NCBI GenBank assembly: GCA_031284445.1
Contig: JAISZW010000002.1
Span: forward strand, 1-16,211
Origin: Candidatus Methanovirga basalitermitum
Lineage (GTDB): Archaea; Methanobacteriota; Methanobacteria; Methanobacteriales; Methanobacteriaceae
Length of the DNA stretch: 16,211 nt
Direction of reading: 5' to 3'
The notes under the pieces were generated by a model. That model saw only the letters and a list, made by a program, of their open reading frames with translations. It ran no database searches and was not told the DNA's origin. How positions within the stretch are numbered: position 1 is the first letter of the stretch; the number at the start of each line of letters is the position of its first letter. Both the position numbers and the translations under genes were made by a program. Shown here piece by piece: positions 7,559-15,291 of this stretch.

Positions 7559-8425
7559 ATGAAAATACCTGAAGAAGAATTATTAGCTCCAGGACATAGA
7601 GGATGTGCAGGTTGTGGAGCTACAATAGGGGTTAGATTAGCTCTTAAAGCATTAGGTAGGAATACAATAGCTATTTCTGCAACAGGTTGTTTAGAGGTTA
7701 TAAGTACTCCTTTTCCAGAAACTGCTTGGGAAATACCATGGATACATGTTGCCTTTGAAAATGCAGGAGCTGTAGCTTCTGGTGTTGAAAGAGCAATGAA
7801 ATCGAAAGGAATGGATGATGTAAATATTGTTGCATTTGGTGGTGATGGTGGAACTGCAGATATTGGGTTTCAATCACTTTCTGGAGCTATGGAAAGAGGT
7901 CATAATTTAACATACATATGCTATGATAATGAAGCATATATGAATACTGGAATACAGAGGAGTGGATCAACCCCTTATGGTGCATCAACTACAACATCCC
8001 CGACAGGAAAGAAAAGTTTTGGTGAGGATAGACCTAAAAAAAACCTACCACTAATAATGGCTGCTCATGGAATACCTTATGTGGCTACTGCATCTATTTC
8101 TTATCCAGAAGACTTCATGAGAAAAGTTAAAAAGGCATCAAAAATTGATGGTCCTTGTTACATCCATTTAAATCAGCCATGTACTACAGGTTGGGGTTAT
8201 GAACCATCAAAAACCATAGAATTAGGAAGATTAGCTGTTGAAACTGGATTATGGATGTTATATGAAGTAGTTAATGGAGAGTTTAAGTTAACCTACAAAC
8301 CTCATATTAGAAAACCAGTTAAAGAATATTTAAATGTTCAAAAAAGATTTAAACATCTACAAGATACAGAAATAGAGAAAATTCAAGAATATGTAGATCA
8401 ACAGTCTGAAAATTTGGGAATGTAA
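7559..8425 (+). CDS. porB: pyruvate:ferredoxin oxidoreductase, beta subunit (TPP-binding)
   Basis: The 288-residue beta subunit binds thiamine diphosphate and the proximal [4Fe-4S] cluster. The TPP motif begins GGDGGTADIGF (about 94-104) and ends CYDNEAYMNTG (121-131). Cluster cysteines expected for the family are Cys16, Cys19 (GCAGCG), Cys44 (TGCLEV) and Cys208 (QPCTTGW). The frame is open further upstream to an ATG at 7538, but the start at 7559 is preferred: it has GGAGG at 7548-7552, it begins one base after the porA stop, and MKIPEEELLAPGHRGC is the family N-terminus. The intergenic distance to porE is 13 bases. Confidence 0.96.
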   Translation: MKIPEEELLAPGHRGCAGCGATIGVRLALKALGRNTIAISATGCLEVISTPFPETAWEIPWIHVAFENAGAVASGVERAMKSKGMDDVNIVAFGGDGGTADIGFQSLSGAMERGHNLTYICYDNEAYMNTGIQRSGSTPYGASTTTSPTGKKSFGEDRPKKNLPLIMAAHGIPYVATASISYPEDFMRKVKKASKIDGPCYIHLNQPCTTGWGYEPSKTIELGRLAVETGLWMLYEVVNGEFKLTYKPHIRKPVKEYLNVQKRFKHLQDTEIEKIQEYVDQQSENLGM

Positions 8426-8438
8426 TGGAGGGTTAGCT

Positions 8439-8936
8439 TTGGAGAAAATAACATTGAAATCAGATTTATGTGATGGTTCCTTAGATTGTGAACACATTTG
8501 TGCTGGACTCTATGGAACATCAAGAATCAGTATTAAAGAAGTTGATTCTAAGCATTATCATATTTTATGTCAACAATGTGAGACGGCTCCTTGTGTGCTT
8601 ATATGTCCAACTGATGCAATGAAGCGAGATAAAATTAATAGTGATGATTGTATTGGTTGTGGATTATGTGTAATGGTCTGCCCATTTGGTGCTGTTCATA
8701 TGTATGATAGAAAAGCTAGCAAATGTGACAGATGCAAGGGAATTGATGAAGAACCAGGATGTATACGATCCTGTTCTAAAAGAGCTCTTGAATTAGTAGA
8801 TACAGATATGCTCACAGCACAAAAACAAGAAAAATACTTGAATAAAGTGGCTGAAATGGAAAAAAGACCTAAGACGAGTTTTATTGATGTTATTAGAACC
8901 GTTACAAAATCAAATGAACTTTTAAACAAAAAGTGA
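8439..8936 (+). CDS. porE: PorE, polyferredoxin accessory protein of pyruvate oxidoreductase
   Basis: A 165-residue iron-sulphur protein of the HycB/CooF type, always found next to porF after porB in methanogens of this kind. Work on Methanococcus maripaludis is known to implicate PorE and PorF in electron delivery to the PorCDAB enzyme. Three complete Cys quartets are visible: 44-47-52-56, 71-74-77-81 and 96-99-108-112. An additional N-terminal group Cys11, Cys17, Cys21 may hold a further centre. The last 50 residues are charged and lack Cys (KYLNKVAEMEKRPK). Translation starts at TTG 8439, supported by GGAGGG at 8427-8432 and by the absence of an in-frame ATG before the first cysteines. The rare start codon may lower PorE output relative to PorB. 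Confidence 0.9.
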   Translation: MEKITLKSDLCDGSLDCEHICAGLYGTSRISIKEVDSKHYHILCQQCETAPCVLICPTDAMKRDKINSDDCIGCGLCVMVCPFGAVHMYDRKASKCDRCKGIDEEPGCIRSCSKRALELVDTDMLTAQKQEKYLNKVAEMEKRPKTSFIDVIRTVTKSNELLNKK

Positions 8937-8946
8937 GGTCATATAA

Positions 8947-9378
8947 ATGAGAGAGTTGATTGCAAACCATGAACTCTGTATTGGATGCATGAAATGTGAA
9001 AGAAACTGCCCACAAAATGCTATTAGAGTTTACGATAGAATTTCATTGTTCTGTTTGCATTGCAGTCCAGAAAAAGCACCTTGTTTAAATGTATGTCCAG
9101 AAGGAGCTATAAAAGAATTGGGTGGAGCTATCACTATAGATGCAGATATATGTATAGGTTGTGGAATGTGTAAAGATGTATGTCCAATTGGAGCAATTTC
9201 AATGGATATTGATGGATTAGCAACTAAATGTGATCTTTGTATTAATGAAGATAGTCAAAGATGTATTGATAACTGTCCAACAGGAGCATTAATCAATGAT
9301 TCCAGTAAGATAGTTAATGCAAAACAAAGTAAATTCATTGAAGAGTTAAAAAAAATAGGTGTCTCCAAAATTCCATGA
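8947..9378 (+). CDS. porF: PorF, four-cluster polyferredoxin of pyruvate oxidoreductase
   Basis: A 143-residue protein with four complete ferredoxin quartets: Cys11-14-17-21, 36-39-46-50, 69-72-75-79 and 95-98-106-110, so up to four [4Fe-4S] clusters. It is the last gene of the por operon and is expected to relay electrons together with PorE between PorCDAB and the cell's low-potential electron donor. It starts at ATG 8947 behind GAGGTCAT, 10 bases after the porE stop. The final 25 residues (AKQSKFIEELKKIG) are a charged helix without Cys. After its stop no clear T-rich terminator is seen, and the next sequence is an insertion-sequence remnant on the other strand. Confidence 0.92.
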   Translation: MRELIANHELCIGCMKCERNCPQNAIRVYDRISLFCLHCSPEKAPCLNVCPEGAIKELGGAITIDADICIGCGMCKDVCPIGAISMDIDGLATKCDLCINEDSQRCIDNCPTGALINDSSKIVNAKQSKFIEELKKIGVSKIP

Positions 9379-9406
9379 TAAATTTATGACATAGACCAGA
9401 AAAAAA

Positions 9407-10235
9407 TTACTCGGGTTCTTGTCCTTTAACATCCATTGAGTATGTATCATATTTGTCTATAAACAGGTTTAGTCCTGTGCGGTGTTTTTTACCACATTTA
9501 TTACAAATATAGGTTTACATTTACTATATGGTTTTTGTTGAGGTTTCTTTGATTTATAATATTTTTTACTCAGTTTTCCTGATTTGCAATTTTTATCCTG
9601 CAATAAGATCTATATAACAGATTTAAGCTCTTTAACAATCAATTTTAGTGTTGAATCCTAATTTTTCTTCGGTTGCTCGGTTGATTGTCTTAGCATAGTT
9701 TTGAATGTCCAAATTATTTTGTCGGCCCCCTTGTGGTATGCTGAGACATTTCCATTGGATGTAGATCCAGATCTTGATCAGTAAAAGACCTAATCCTATC
9801 TATAAAAGTCTTAGTTCTGGTTTTTTTTGTGATAGTGTGTGTTTTTGCTTGGTTCATTAGTCTGTAGCTGGATTCTATTGCAGACGTTTTCTATATTCTT
9901 TAAATGTATTTTTCAGTAGCATATCCATCTTGTATACTGCATACGCGAAATATTTTATTCCTTTTTCTTTATATTTTCATTTAGAGTATTTAACTACTAC
10001 ATTAACTTGGGAACTGGCTTTGTTTTCTTTTGAATGCATTGTATAATTTGTAGTGTAGGTTTTCTGACCTTTTAATAGATTTCATATTCCTCCGCTGGAT
10101 CCTCTTTTCACACGAGGGATGATGAAAGGTGTTTTTAGTTTTTTTAGATAGTTTATTACTTCTACGATGAAGAATTCTCTATCAAAGTAAAGTGCTTTAA
10201 TTTTAAGTCCAATAGTTTGGATTTTTCACAACCTC
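9407..10235 (-). pseudogene. truncated, frameshifted IS4-superfamily (ISH3-like) transposase
   Basis: Minus-strand frames read LKIKALYFDREFFIVEVINY, then LKKLKTPFIIPRVKRGS, YAVYKMDMLLKN, AIESSYRLMNQAKTHTITKK, and in a shifted frame IGLGLLLIKIWIYIQWKCLS. This order is that of ISH3-type DDE transposases: the second catalytic Asp in YFDREFF, the catalytic Glu in AIESSYR, and the hydrophobic helix rich in Leu and Ile near the end. At least three frame breaks and several stops are present. The N-terminal part with the first Asp is missing, and homology stops just downstream of the tRNA-binding gene. The 3' end also holds CNKCGKKHRTGLNLFIDKYD, a half zinc ribbon, with another Cys in a neighbouring frame. 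No terminal inverted repeats were recognised. Confidence 0.75.
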
Positions 10236-10264
10236 CATTTAATGATTCTAATTTAAGATGAAAA

Positions 10265-10984
10265 TTACTTTTTTAGGAAGTTTTCAACTAACGTTCTTGT
10301 TCCATTTAATGATTCAATTGTGATGTCTTTAGGCATAGAACCTATTTTACCACCCACATCTTTTAAGATATTTGAACCATCACCTAAAAACATTCCTTCA
10401 CTTACAATTCCAAGGATGTTCATTGGAGGTAAGATAGCTATTCCAACACGATTTCCTTCTTTAACACTTAGATCATTAGTGATAACCTTAATTGCATGCT
10501 TATTAATATCTACATTGGTGACCATTAGATTGTTTCTGTGTTTGCTGATGCTCATTATCTCTCCAACAAGAATATCTACTCCAACTATTGGATCAAGAAT
10601 TGAACCTAAACCAATTCTTTCTTTTAAATTTAGGATTGTTCTAATGAAAAATTTGACTTTTGCAATGTTCTCCTCCACTTTTTCTTTTTCTTTTTTAGGA
10701 GTTCTATTTAGAAATTTATTAGCCCAATTATTTCCACCTAAATACTCAATAACTTCTTCAATCTTTTTTTTTAAATTATTTATCTCTTGAGCATTTATTA
10801 AATCTTTAGGGTCTAAATAAGAGTATTTTAGGGTTTGAAAATCGCTATTCATGCTTTCTGCAATTTCGAGAACCATTTTTTTATTCCAATGACCTCTAAA
10901 ACTTCCACTATTTACTGTTCTTTTATGCAATTCCTTTGATTTTTGAGCCACTAATATTCTATAATCCTTTGTTGTATCCCACAT
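10265..10984 (-). CDS. protein with C-terminal EMAP/Arc1p-type tRNA-binding OB fold
   Basis: The 239-residue protein has an N-terminal region (1-60, MWDTTKDYRILVAQKSKEL) with no domain I can name and a Lys/Glu-rich helical section (63-125). Its C-terminal OB fold (about 135-202) resembles the tRNA-binding domain found in methionyl-tRNA synthetase beta subunits and Arc1p: VGVDILVGEIMSISKHRNNL, then LPPMNILGIVSEGMFLG, which corresponds to the family's LKP.....GVxSEGMxL. It is probably an RNA-binding auxiliary factor in the cytoplasm; the partner is unknown. ATG 10984 follows a weak AGTGAT. It lies 54 bases downstream of dapL on the same strand, so co-transcription is possible, though TATA-like sequence in the gap allows its own promoter. 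Domain call confident, biological role not. Confidence 0.8.
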   Translation of the reverse strand: MWDTTKDYRILVAQKSKELHKRTVNSGSFRGHWNKKMVLEIAESMNSDFQTLKYSYLDPKDLINAQEINNLKKKIEEVIEYLGGNNWANKFLNRTPKKEKEKVEENIAKVKFFIRTILNLKERIGLGSILDPIVGVDILVGEIMSISKHRNNLMVTNVDINKHAIKVITNDLSVKEGNRVGIAILPPMNILGIVSEGMFLGDGSNILKDVGGKIGSMPKDITIESLNGTRTLVENFLKK

Positions 10985-11038
10985 CTTATCACTTTGTTAC
11001 TATGATAAATCGTCAATTGATCATACAATTAGATATAA

Positions 11039-12274
11039 CTATAATTTAATCTTTGATATTCTATTCATGGCTTTTTTAGTGTTTTTTAAGCTATTAAATG
11101 CGGTTAATCTTAAGTAACCTTCACCATTTAACCCAAATCCTGAACCTGGTGTTCCAACAATATTGGCTTCATTTAAAAGTAGGTCGAAGAAATCCCATGA
11201 TTTCATATTGTTTGGGGTTTTTACCCAGATATATGGAGAATTGACTCCACCGTAGACATTTAAGCCTAAATCAGATAGACTACTTCTAATTATCTTAGCA
11301 TTTTCCATATAGTAATCAATATTTTCTTGGATTTCTTTTCTACCTTCAGGCGAAAAAGTAGCTTCGGCTGCCCTTTGCACAGGATATGAGACACCATTGA
11401 ATTTTGTTGTTTGTCGTCTATTCCATAATTTATTTATAGAAACCTTATCACCATTTGAACTGAATCCATTAAGTTCTTTTGGAACGATCGTATATGCACA
11501 ACGAGTACCAGTAAATCCAGCAGTTTTTGAAAAACTTTTAAGTTCAATAGCTACTTCCTTAGCACCGTCAATTTCATAAATACTATGTGGAACATCACTT
11601 TCAGTTATAAATGATTCATAAGCAGCATCGAAAAGAATGATAGAATTGTTTTTATTTGCAAAGTCTACAAATTTGGATAATTGATCTTTGTTTAGTGTTA
11701 TTCCAGTAGGATTATTTGGAAAACAAAGATAAATTAAGTCGACAGGTTTTTTTGGAAGTTCAGGAACAAAATTATTCTCTTCAGTACATGACATATAAAC
11801 TATGGAACTATAAGTCCCTTCAATTGTAATTGAACCTCCTCTACCAGCCATAACATTTGTATCTACATAAACTGGATAAACAGGGTCAGTAACACATACT
11901 TTGTTATCTAAACCAAATATTTCTTGTATGTTTCCTGCATCACATTTGGCACCATCACTAATAAAAACCTCATCAGTATCTATACTAACACCATTTGGAT
12001 TGAAGTCATTTTTTATAATTGATTCTGCTAAAAAAGAATATCCTTGTTCTGGACCATAACCTCTGAATGATTTAGAGTCTCCCATTTCGTCTACTGCATC
12101 TTTAAAAGCTTTTATAACAGTTTTTGCTAATGGTTTAGTAACATCACCTATACCCATTTTGATTACATTTTTCTCAGGATTTTTTTTTTGAAAATTTTCT
12201 AATCTTCTTGCTATTTCTACAAACAAATAGCTATCCTCTAATAGAAGGTAATTGTCATTTATAGTTATACTCAT
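11039..12274 (-). CDS. dapL: LL-diaminopimelate aminotransferase (PLP-dependent)
   Basis: DapL converts tetrahydrodipicolinate directly to LL-diaminopimelate using glutamate, the aminotransferase route to lysine used by Methanobacteriales. This is a class I/II aminotransferase: the N-terminal IKMGIGDVTKPL motif, DGAKCDAGN, DPVYPVYVDTNVMAG, CFPNNPTGI, DAAYESF (Asp binding the PLP nitrogen, Tyr) and ELKSFSKTAGFTGTR, in which SFSK holds the Schiff-base Lys (250 counting from this start). The frame is open to an ATG at 12289, but the start at 12274 is preferred: AGGAG lies at the right spacing just ahead of it and MSITINDNYLLLEDSYLF matches the family. This gives 411 residues, the usual DapL length. 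Only 68 bases separate it from the IS200/IS605 tnpB stop upstream. Confidence 0.93.
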   Translation of the reverse strand: MSITINDNYLLLEDSYLFVEIARRLENFQKKNPEKNVIKMGIGDVTKPLAKTVIKAFKDAVDEMGDSKSFRGYGPEQGYSFLAESIIKNDFNPNGVSIDTDEVFISDGAKCDAGNIQEIFGLDNKVCVTDPVYPVYVDTNVMAGRGGSITIEGTYSSIVYMSCTEENNFVPELPKKPVDLIYLCFPNNPTGITLNKDQLSKFVDFANKNNSIILFDAAYESFITESDVPHSIYEIDGAKEVAIELKSFSKTAGFTGTRCAYTIVPKELNGFSSNGDKVSINKLWNRRQTTKFNGVSYPVQRAAEATFSPEGRKEIQENIDYYMENAKIIRSSLSDLGLNVYGGVNSPYIWVKTPNNMKSWDFFDLLLNEANIVGTPGSGFGLNGEGYLRLTAFNSLKNTKKAMNRISKIKL

Positions 12275-12317
12275 ACTACTCCTCTTCATTGAATTGAACT
12301 ACTATGGATAAAGTTGG

Positions 12318-12334
12318 AGATTTTTATTCATAGA
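12318..12334 (-). promoter_or_regulatory. putative dapL promoter next to the IS right end
   Basis: On the minus strand TATGAATAAAAATC lies about 50 bases ahead of the dapL ATG and is the best TATA-like candidate. It falls within the last bases between tnpB and dapL, so it may lie in or touch the right end of the insertion sequence. A weaker TTTATC is closer to the gene. Confidence 0.3.
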
Positions 12335-12342
12335 TCGTCTGT

Positions 12343-13284
12343 CTAACCGTTTTTGTGAGCAGGAATCCCGTTGTCACTATGGAAGTTAGTTCCTAACTCC
12401 TCACTAAAAAAATTTTTTACTTGCTTTTTGCTGATGTTTATAGCTACATTTTGATCTCTTGGAAGAATGTTATGGCAAGAAGGACAAGTCCATTTCTTAG
12501 TAGACAAACCTAAATTCTTATTGATATATCCGCAAACATAACATATTTTACTTGTATTGTTTTTATCAACACGGATAACTTTACTATTTTTATACCAATC
12601 TAATTTATATTTTATCTTTGATATAAACATTCCAACACGATACCATGACTTTCTGACTTTACTTCTACTTTTATCAATCATATCATGAAATGATTTGAAA
12701 TTTATATCTTCAATACCTATAAAATCGTACATATTCACTATTTTAGAACTTGTTCGATGTTTTCATTCATTGATAAGGTTAGATTTGTATTTTTTTAGTT
12801 TATCTATCTTGTTTTTATGCTTATACCAATTTTGTAATGTACAGTTTTCTTAGAAAGTTTAGTATTGAGCTCATTTATTGTTGGTAGGTTTCTCATTGGT
12901 CTCTGGATGTACTTCGTGGTTGAAATCATTGCAAAAACATTACTCTTTCAAACCAGTCCTAAACCTCTTCCAGTTGAGTTTTTTCTAACTACTATTATCT
13001 CCTTGAAGATAATAGAAGCATAATACCTATTATTTTTCATACTAATCGTCACCTGAGCTATTTTTTGATTCCTATATTCATAAGATAAACCTCTAAAAAG
13101 AACTCCATTTTTTTAGTTTTAGGTAGTATAATTCTATTACCTTCTATTTTCACTTTTTGATTTGTAGTATAATTTTTGTTTACTACTTCATGAAAGATTT
13201 GAATTTCATGAATCTTCTATCATATCTAAAACACTTATGGAAAAAATCAATATCAGACTTATTAGGATAAAGTCTTACTTTCAT
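12343..13284 (-). pseudogene. tnpB: decayed tnpB (IS200/IS605 RNA-guided nuclease family) with intact C-terminal third
   Basis: TnpB proteins are RuvC-type RNA-guided nucleases encoded by IS200/IS605 elements. The N-terminal two thirds (13284 to about 12740) is broken: MKVRLYPNKSDIDFFHKC at the start, then frameshifts, then RGLSYEYRNQKIAQVTISMK, then RGLGLV followed by a stop where the first RuvC Asp is expected. From 12738 to 12343 a 131-residue frame is open. It holds FIGIEDINFKSF (second catalytic acid, Glu10 of this frame), a zinc ribbon CYVC...CPSC (Cys66, 69, 85, 88), RDQNVAINI (third catalytic Asp95) and the usual end GTNFHSDNGIPA. A complete nuclease cannot be made, but the C-terminal part and adjoining right end, from which guide (omega) RNAs usually arise, are preserved. 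Confidence 0.88.
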
Positions 13285-13300
13285 TCCTTCAGTTACTTCT

Positions 13301-13705
13301 TTAACCGTGGATACCTTGTCTTTGTACATATTGATTGATAATATCCATTGTAACACCGCCTGTACTTGCTAAAAAATATCCTATTTTCCAAAAACCACCT
13401 TTATATATTTTTTCTTTGATTTTAGGATATTCTTTCTTCACTTTCCTTGAACTAACTAATTTATAATTTTGAACAAATTTTTGTAAGTTTATATCGGCTG
13501 TTGAACTAAATAGTATATGTATATGATCTTCTTCTTTATTATATTCATTCAATTCTATATTCCATACTTCTGATAATTCTATAAATATTTTTTTCAATCT
13601 TGCTGATATTTCATCAGTTATCACTTTCTTACGATACTTAGTTACTAAAACTAAATGATAATTGAGTGATAATATTGAATGTGTAGTTTTATTATAATCG
13701 TTCAT
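13301..13705 (-). CDS. tnpA: IS200/IS605 family Y1 transposase TnpA
   Basis: This 134-residue single-strand transposase cuts and joins single-stranded DNA at the element ends through one tyrosine. The HUH motif is HIH at residues 61-63 (EEDHIHILF), the catalytic Tyr is 126 in INQYVQRQ, and the fold begins with HSILSLNYHLVLVTKYRKK, the family signature. The length is normal and there are no frame breaks, so the protein is probably functional, unlike its tnpB partner 17 bases downstream. No ribosome-binding site precedes the ATG. A TATA box centred about 24 bases upstream suggests a leaderless transcript. Confidence 0.92.
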   Translation of the reverse strand: MNDYNKTTHSILSLNYHLVLVTKYRKKVITDEISARLKKIFIELSEVWNIELNEYNKEEDHIHILFSSTADINLQKFVQNYKLVSSRKVKKEYPKIKEKIYKGGFWKIGYFLASTGGVTMDIINQYVQRQGIHG

Positions 13706-13722
13706 AATAATAATATATTTTT

Positions 13723-13734
13723 ATTATATATAAA
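13723..13734 (-). promoter_or_regulatory. TATA box of tnpA, implying a leaderless mRNA
   Basis: On the minus strand TTTATATATAAT is centred about 24 bases before the tnpA ATG at 13705. Archaeal transcription starts about 25 bases downstream of the TATA centre, so the transcript would begin at or next to the start codon. The absence of any GGAGG/GGTGAT sequence there agrees with this. Confidence 0.55.
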
Positions 13735-13750
13735 CTTATCGATTTTAGGT

Positions 13751-13806
13751 ACCATTTTTGTATCAATGGATAAATCAAAGATTATATCCATCGAATTAAA
13801 AATGGT
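13751..13806. repeat. nested palindrome at the left end of the IS200/IS605 element
   Basis: The outer arms ACCATTTTT (13751-13759) and AAAAATGGT (13798-13806) are perfect 9-bp complements. They enclose an inner hairpin at 13766-13791 with arms ATGGATA/TATCCAT, one bulged A, and the core AATC-AAA-GATT. Such subterminal hairpins are the TnpA recognition structures in IS200/IS605 elements. Confidence 0.7.
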
Positions 13807-13827
13807 TATAAGTGAAATTTATTATTA

Positions 13828-13965
13828 AAAATATTAATTCAATGTTTAAAAATTCAGCTATTTCCTTAACTAAATTTAGAAATATGCACAGGATAATTAT
13901 TTAAAATCATTACAATAGGCTTTTCATCAGATAAATCATCTTTCACAACCATTCTTTGTTTAATT
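13828..13965 (-). pseudogene. fragment of an IS630-type transposase (DDE_3 domain)
   Basis: One minus-strand frame gives VVKDDLSDEKPIVMILNNYP then VHIS; after a frameshift the next gives NLVKEIAEFLNIELIFL. Together these resemble the IS630/Tc1 DDE segment that normally reads ILDNARIHxAKLVKEIxEFLNIELIYLPPYSPDLNP, although the catalytic Asp appears as Asn (ILNNYPVH). Homology ends at about 13828, just outside the IS200/IS605 left end, so the rest has been lost. I did not find the missing PYSPDLNP end elsewhere in the window. Confidence 0.55.
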
Positions 13966-13999
13966 TTGGATATCTATTTGTTGTAGTTTATTATCCATA

Positions 14000-15285
14000 G
14001 TTCTCTCTGTTTTTATTTTCTCTATTCCTCATGATCTATTTCTGCATTTAAATTGTCTTTTTCGCGCCCATGTGTGCTTTGTCAAAAATTTTGGTGATAG
14101 GTCTAAAAATCATCAGGATCATGAAACGGATTTTCTATTTCTTAATGTCCATCTAATCCTGCCAAATTTTGAAGCCCTATCCAAACCTTCATCAGTTCTA
14201 TAAATCTTCTTTTCCTTTAGGTAGTGCAACACCATGATAACACTCAATTTGATTGTTAGTATACTCTGGGTAAAAAGCATGTCTTGTGATTAATTCCCAT
14301 ATTAAGATTCTTACCTAATCGTTTCACAAAATTTGATATTACTGAAGGTAAATGATCTATACTATTAAACAACAAATTAAACCTTCTTTTCGCATTTTTT
14401 TCATTCCAACAATCAAGAACCATCCCCCCAAAGATCCTGTCTTTATAATTATCCTATTATTTCAACTCCTTTTCTTTCCTTTTTTCTTTTTCAATCCCTT
14501 AAGTCTCTTCTTATTCTTCTTTTATTTTCAGCCTTGAAAATTTAGAAGAATCTTCGATTCTTCGTTTCACCTTGTTTAATGTTTTGTTTAAATCTTGCAT
14601 TAGGTTTTGATTTAAATAGAATATTGCAAAGTTGATGTGGTGTATTTAAGCTATCAACAATGGAGCATAAGATTTATCACCATATGATACCATTCCTTTA
14701 ATATTAATGCCTTTTAGTGTGTTTTTGATTGTTTTTTCATTGAAATCAGAGTTTAAATACTTTCTGCAGGTATTATTTCATCGTTTAGGATGATATTTGT
14801 CCCAATATCCATCATCACAGATTTAGCTTTTTCATCCATTAACTACTGGAAACTCTTCAATCGCAATAAACACCACTTAACTCATATTCATCATATTATG
14901 GTCTTTTTTTCTAACTTTTTCAGATTTGAGTCGGTTTTCCTGTAGAAATTTAAAATAGTTTTCCTTGATGGACTATCGTCATGGTTATTATTTATCTGCT
15001 CTGATACCTTTTTAAAAGACTTGTAACCAATTAAAGTTTGATCATATGGTTCATTCCTGATTTTTTCTCATAATTACAATATTTAGGGACAATATAATCA
15101 ATGTTATGTGATAGTACCTAAATTCACTATTTGAGCATTTATACTTTTGAACTTGGACTGAATGCCTGTTTATTGATTAATCTTTCACGGTATGAATTCC
15201 TATATAATTTACATCCACATTCAGGGCATTTTAAATCTTCACCATCCCCATATATAACAAAAACTATTTTATTGATGAAATTTAA
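14000..15285 (-). pseudogene. heavily decayed DDE transposase with N-terminal zinc ribbon
   Basis: Broken minus-strand frames in order read GDGEDLKCPECGCKLYRNSY, then YKCSN (start of a second knuckle), IDYIVPKYCNYEKK, SFKKVSEQINNNHDDSPSRK, TIKNTLKGINIKGMVSYGDK, FNLLFNSIDHLP, then NFVKRLGKNLNMGINHKTC, NNQIECYHGVALPKGKEDL and FDKAHMGAKK. The zinc-ribbon start, central helical region, the NNQIExYHG segment (likely catalytic Glu) and the HMG end are the layout of integrase-core DDE transposases of about 430 residues found in archaeal insertion sequences. More than ten stops and frameshifts are present. I cannot name the IS family with confidence. It may continue into the IS630-type fragment or simply abut it. 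Confidence 0.55.
14545..14563. repeat. perfect 8-bp-stem hairpin with TTC loop
   Basis: GAAGAATC (14545-14552), TTC, GATTCTTC (14556-14563) is a perfect inverted repeat inside the transposase remnant. Its core AATC-NNN-GATT is the same as in the hairpins of the array at 15854-16026 and in the IS left end. Confidence 0.7.
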
Positions 15286-15291
15286 TAATCT

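Larger units (their letters stand above)
12300..13815 (-). mobile_element. IS200/IS605-type insertion sequence (tnpA intact, tnpB decayed)
   Basis: The order left end, tnpA, tnpB, right end on the minus strand is that of IS605-group elements. A large nested palindrome (13751-13806) just outside tnpA is consistent with the structured left end that TnpA binds. Beyond it, at about 13828, sequence of an unrelated IS630-type transposase begins, which brackets the left boundary to about 13806-13828. The right end lies between the tnpB stop (12343) and dapL and contains TAGACAGACGATCTA, which can fold into a small hairpin. Exact ends and target tetranucleotide are not determined. These elements make no target duplications. 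Confidence 0.7.

Noticed and set aside
10320..10790. 156-residue plus-strand open frame opposite the tRNA-binding gene
   Set aside because: It mirrors a convincing OB-fold gene on the other strand; its hydrophobic composition is what antisense of a Lys/Glu-rich gene gives.
12275..12289. Upstream ATG for dapL adding five residues
   Set aside because: The AGGAG ribosome-binding site lies within those codons and serves the ATG at 12274.
14352..14537. 61-residue plus-strand frame rich in Phe and Leu
   Set aside because: It is antisense to a Lys-rich part of the transposase remnant and has no start signals.
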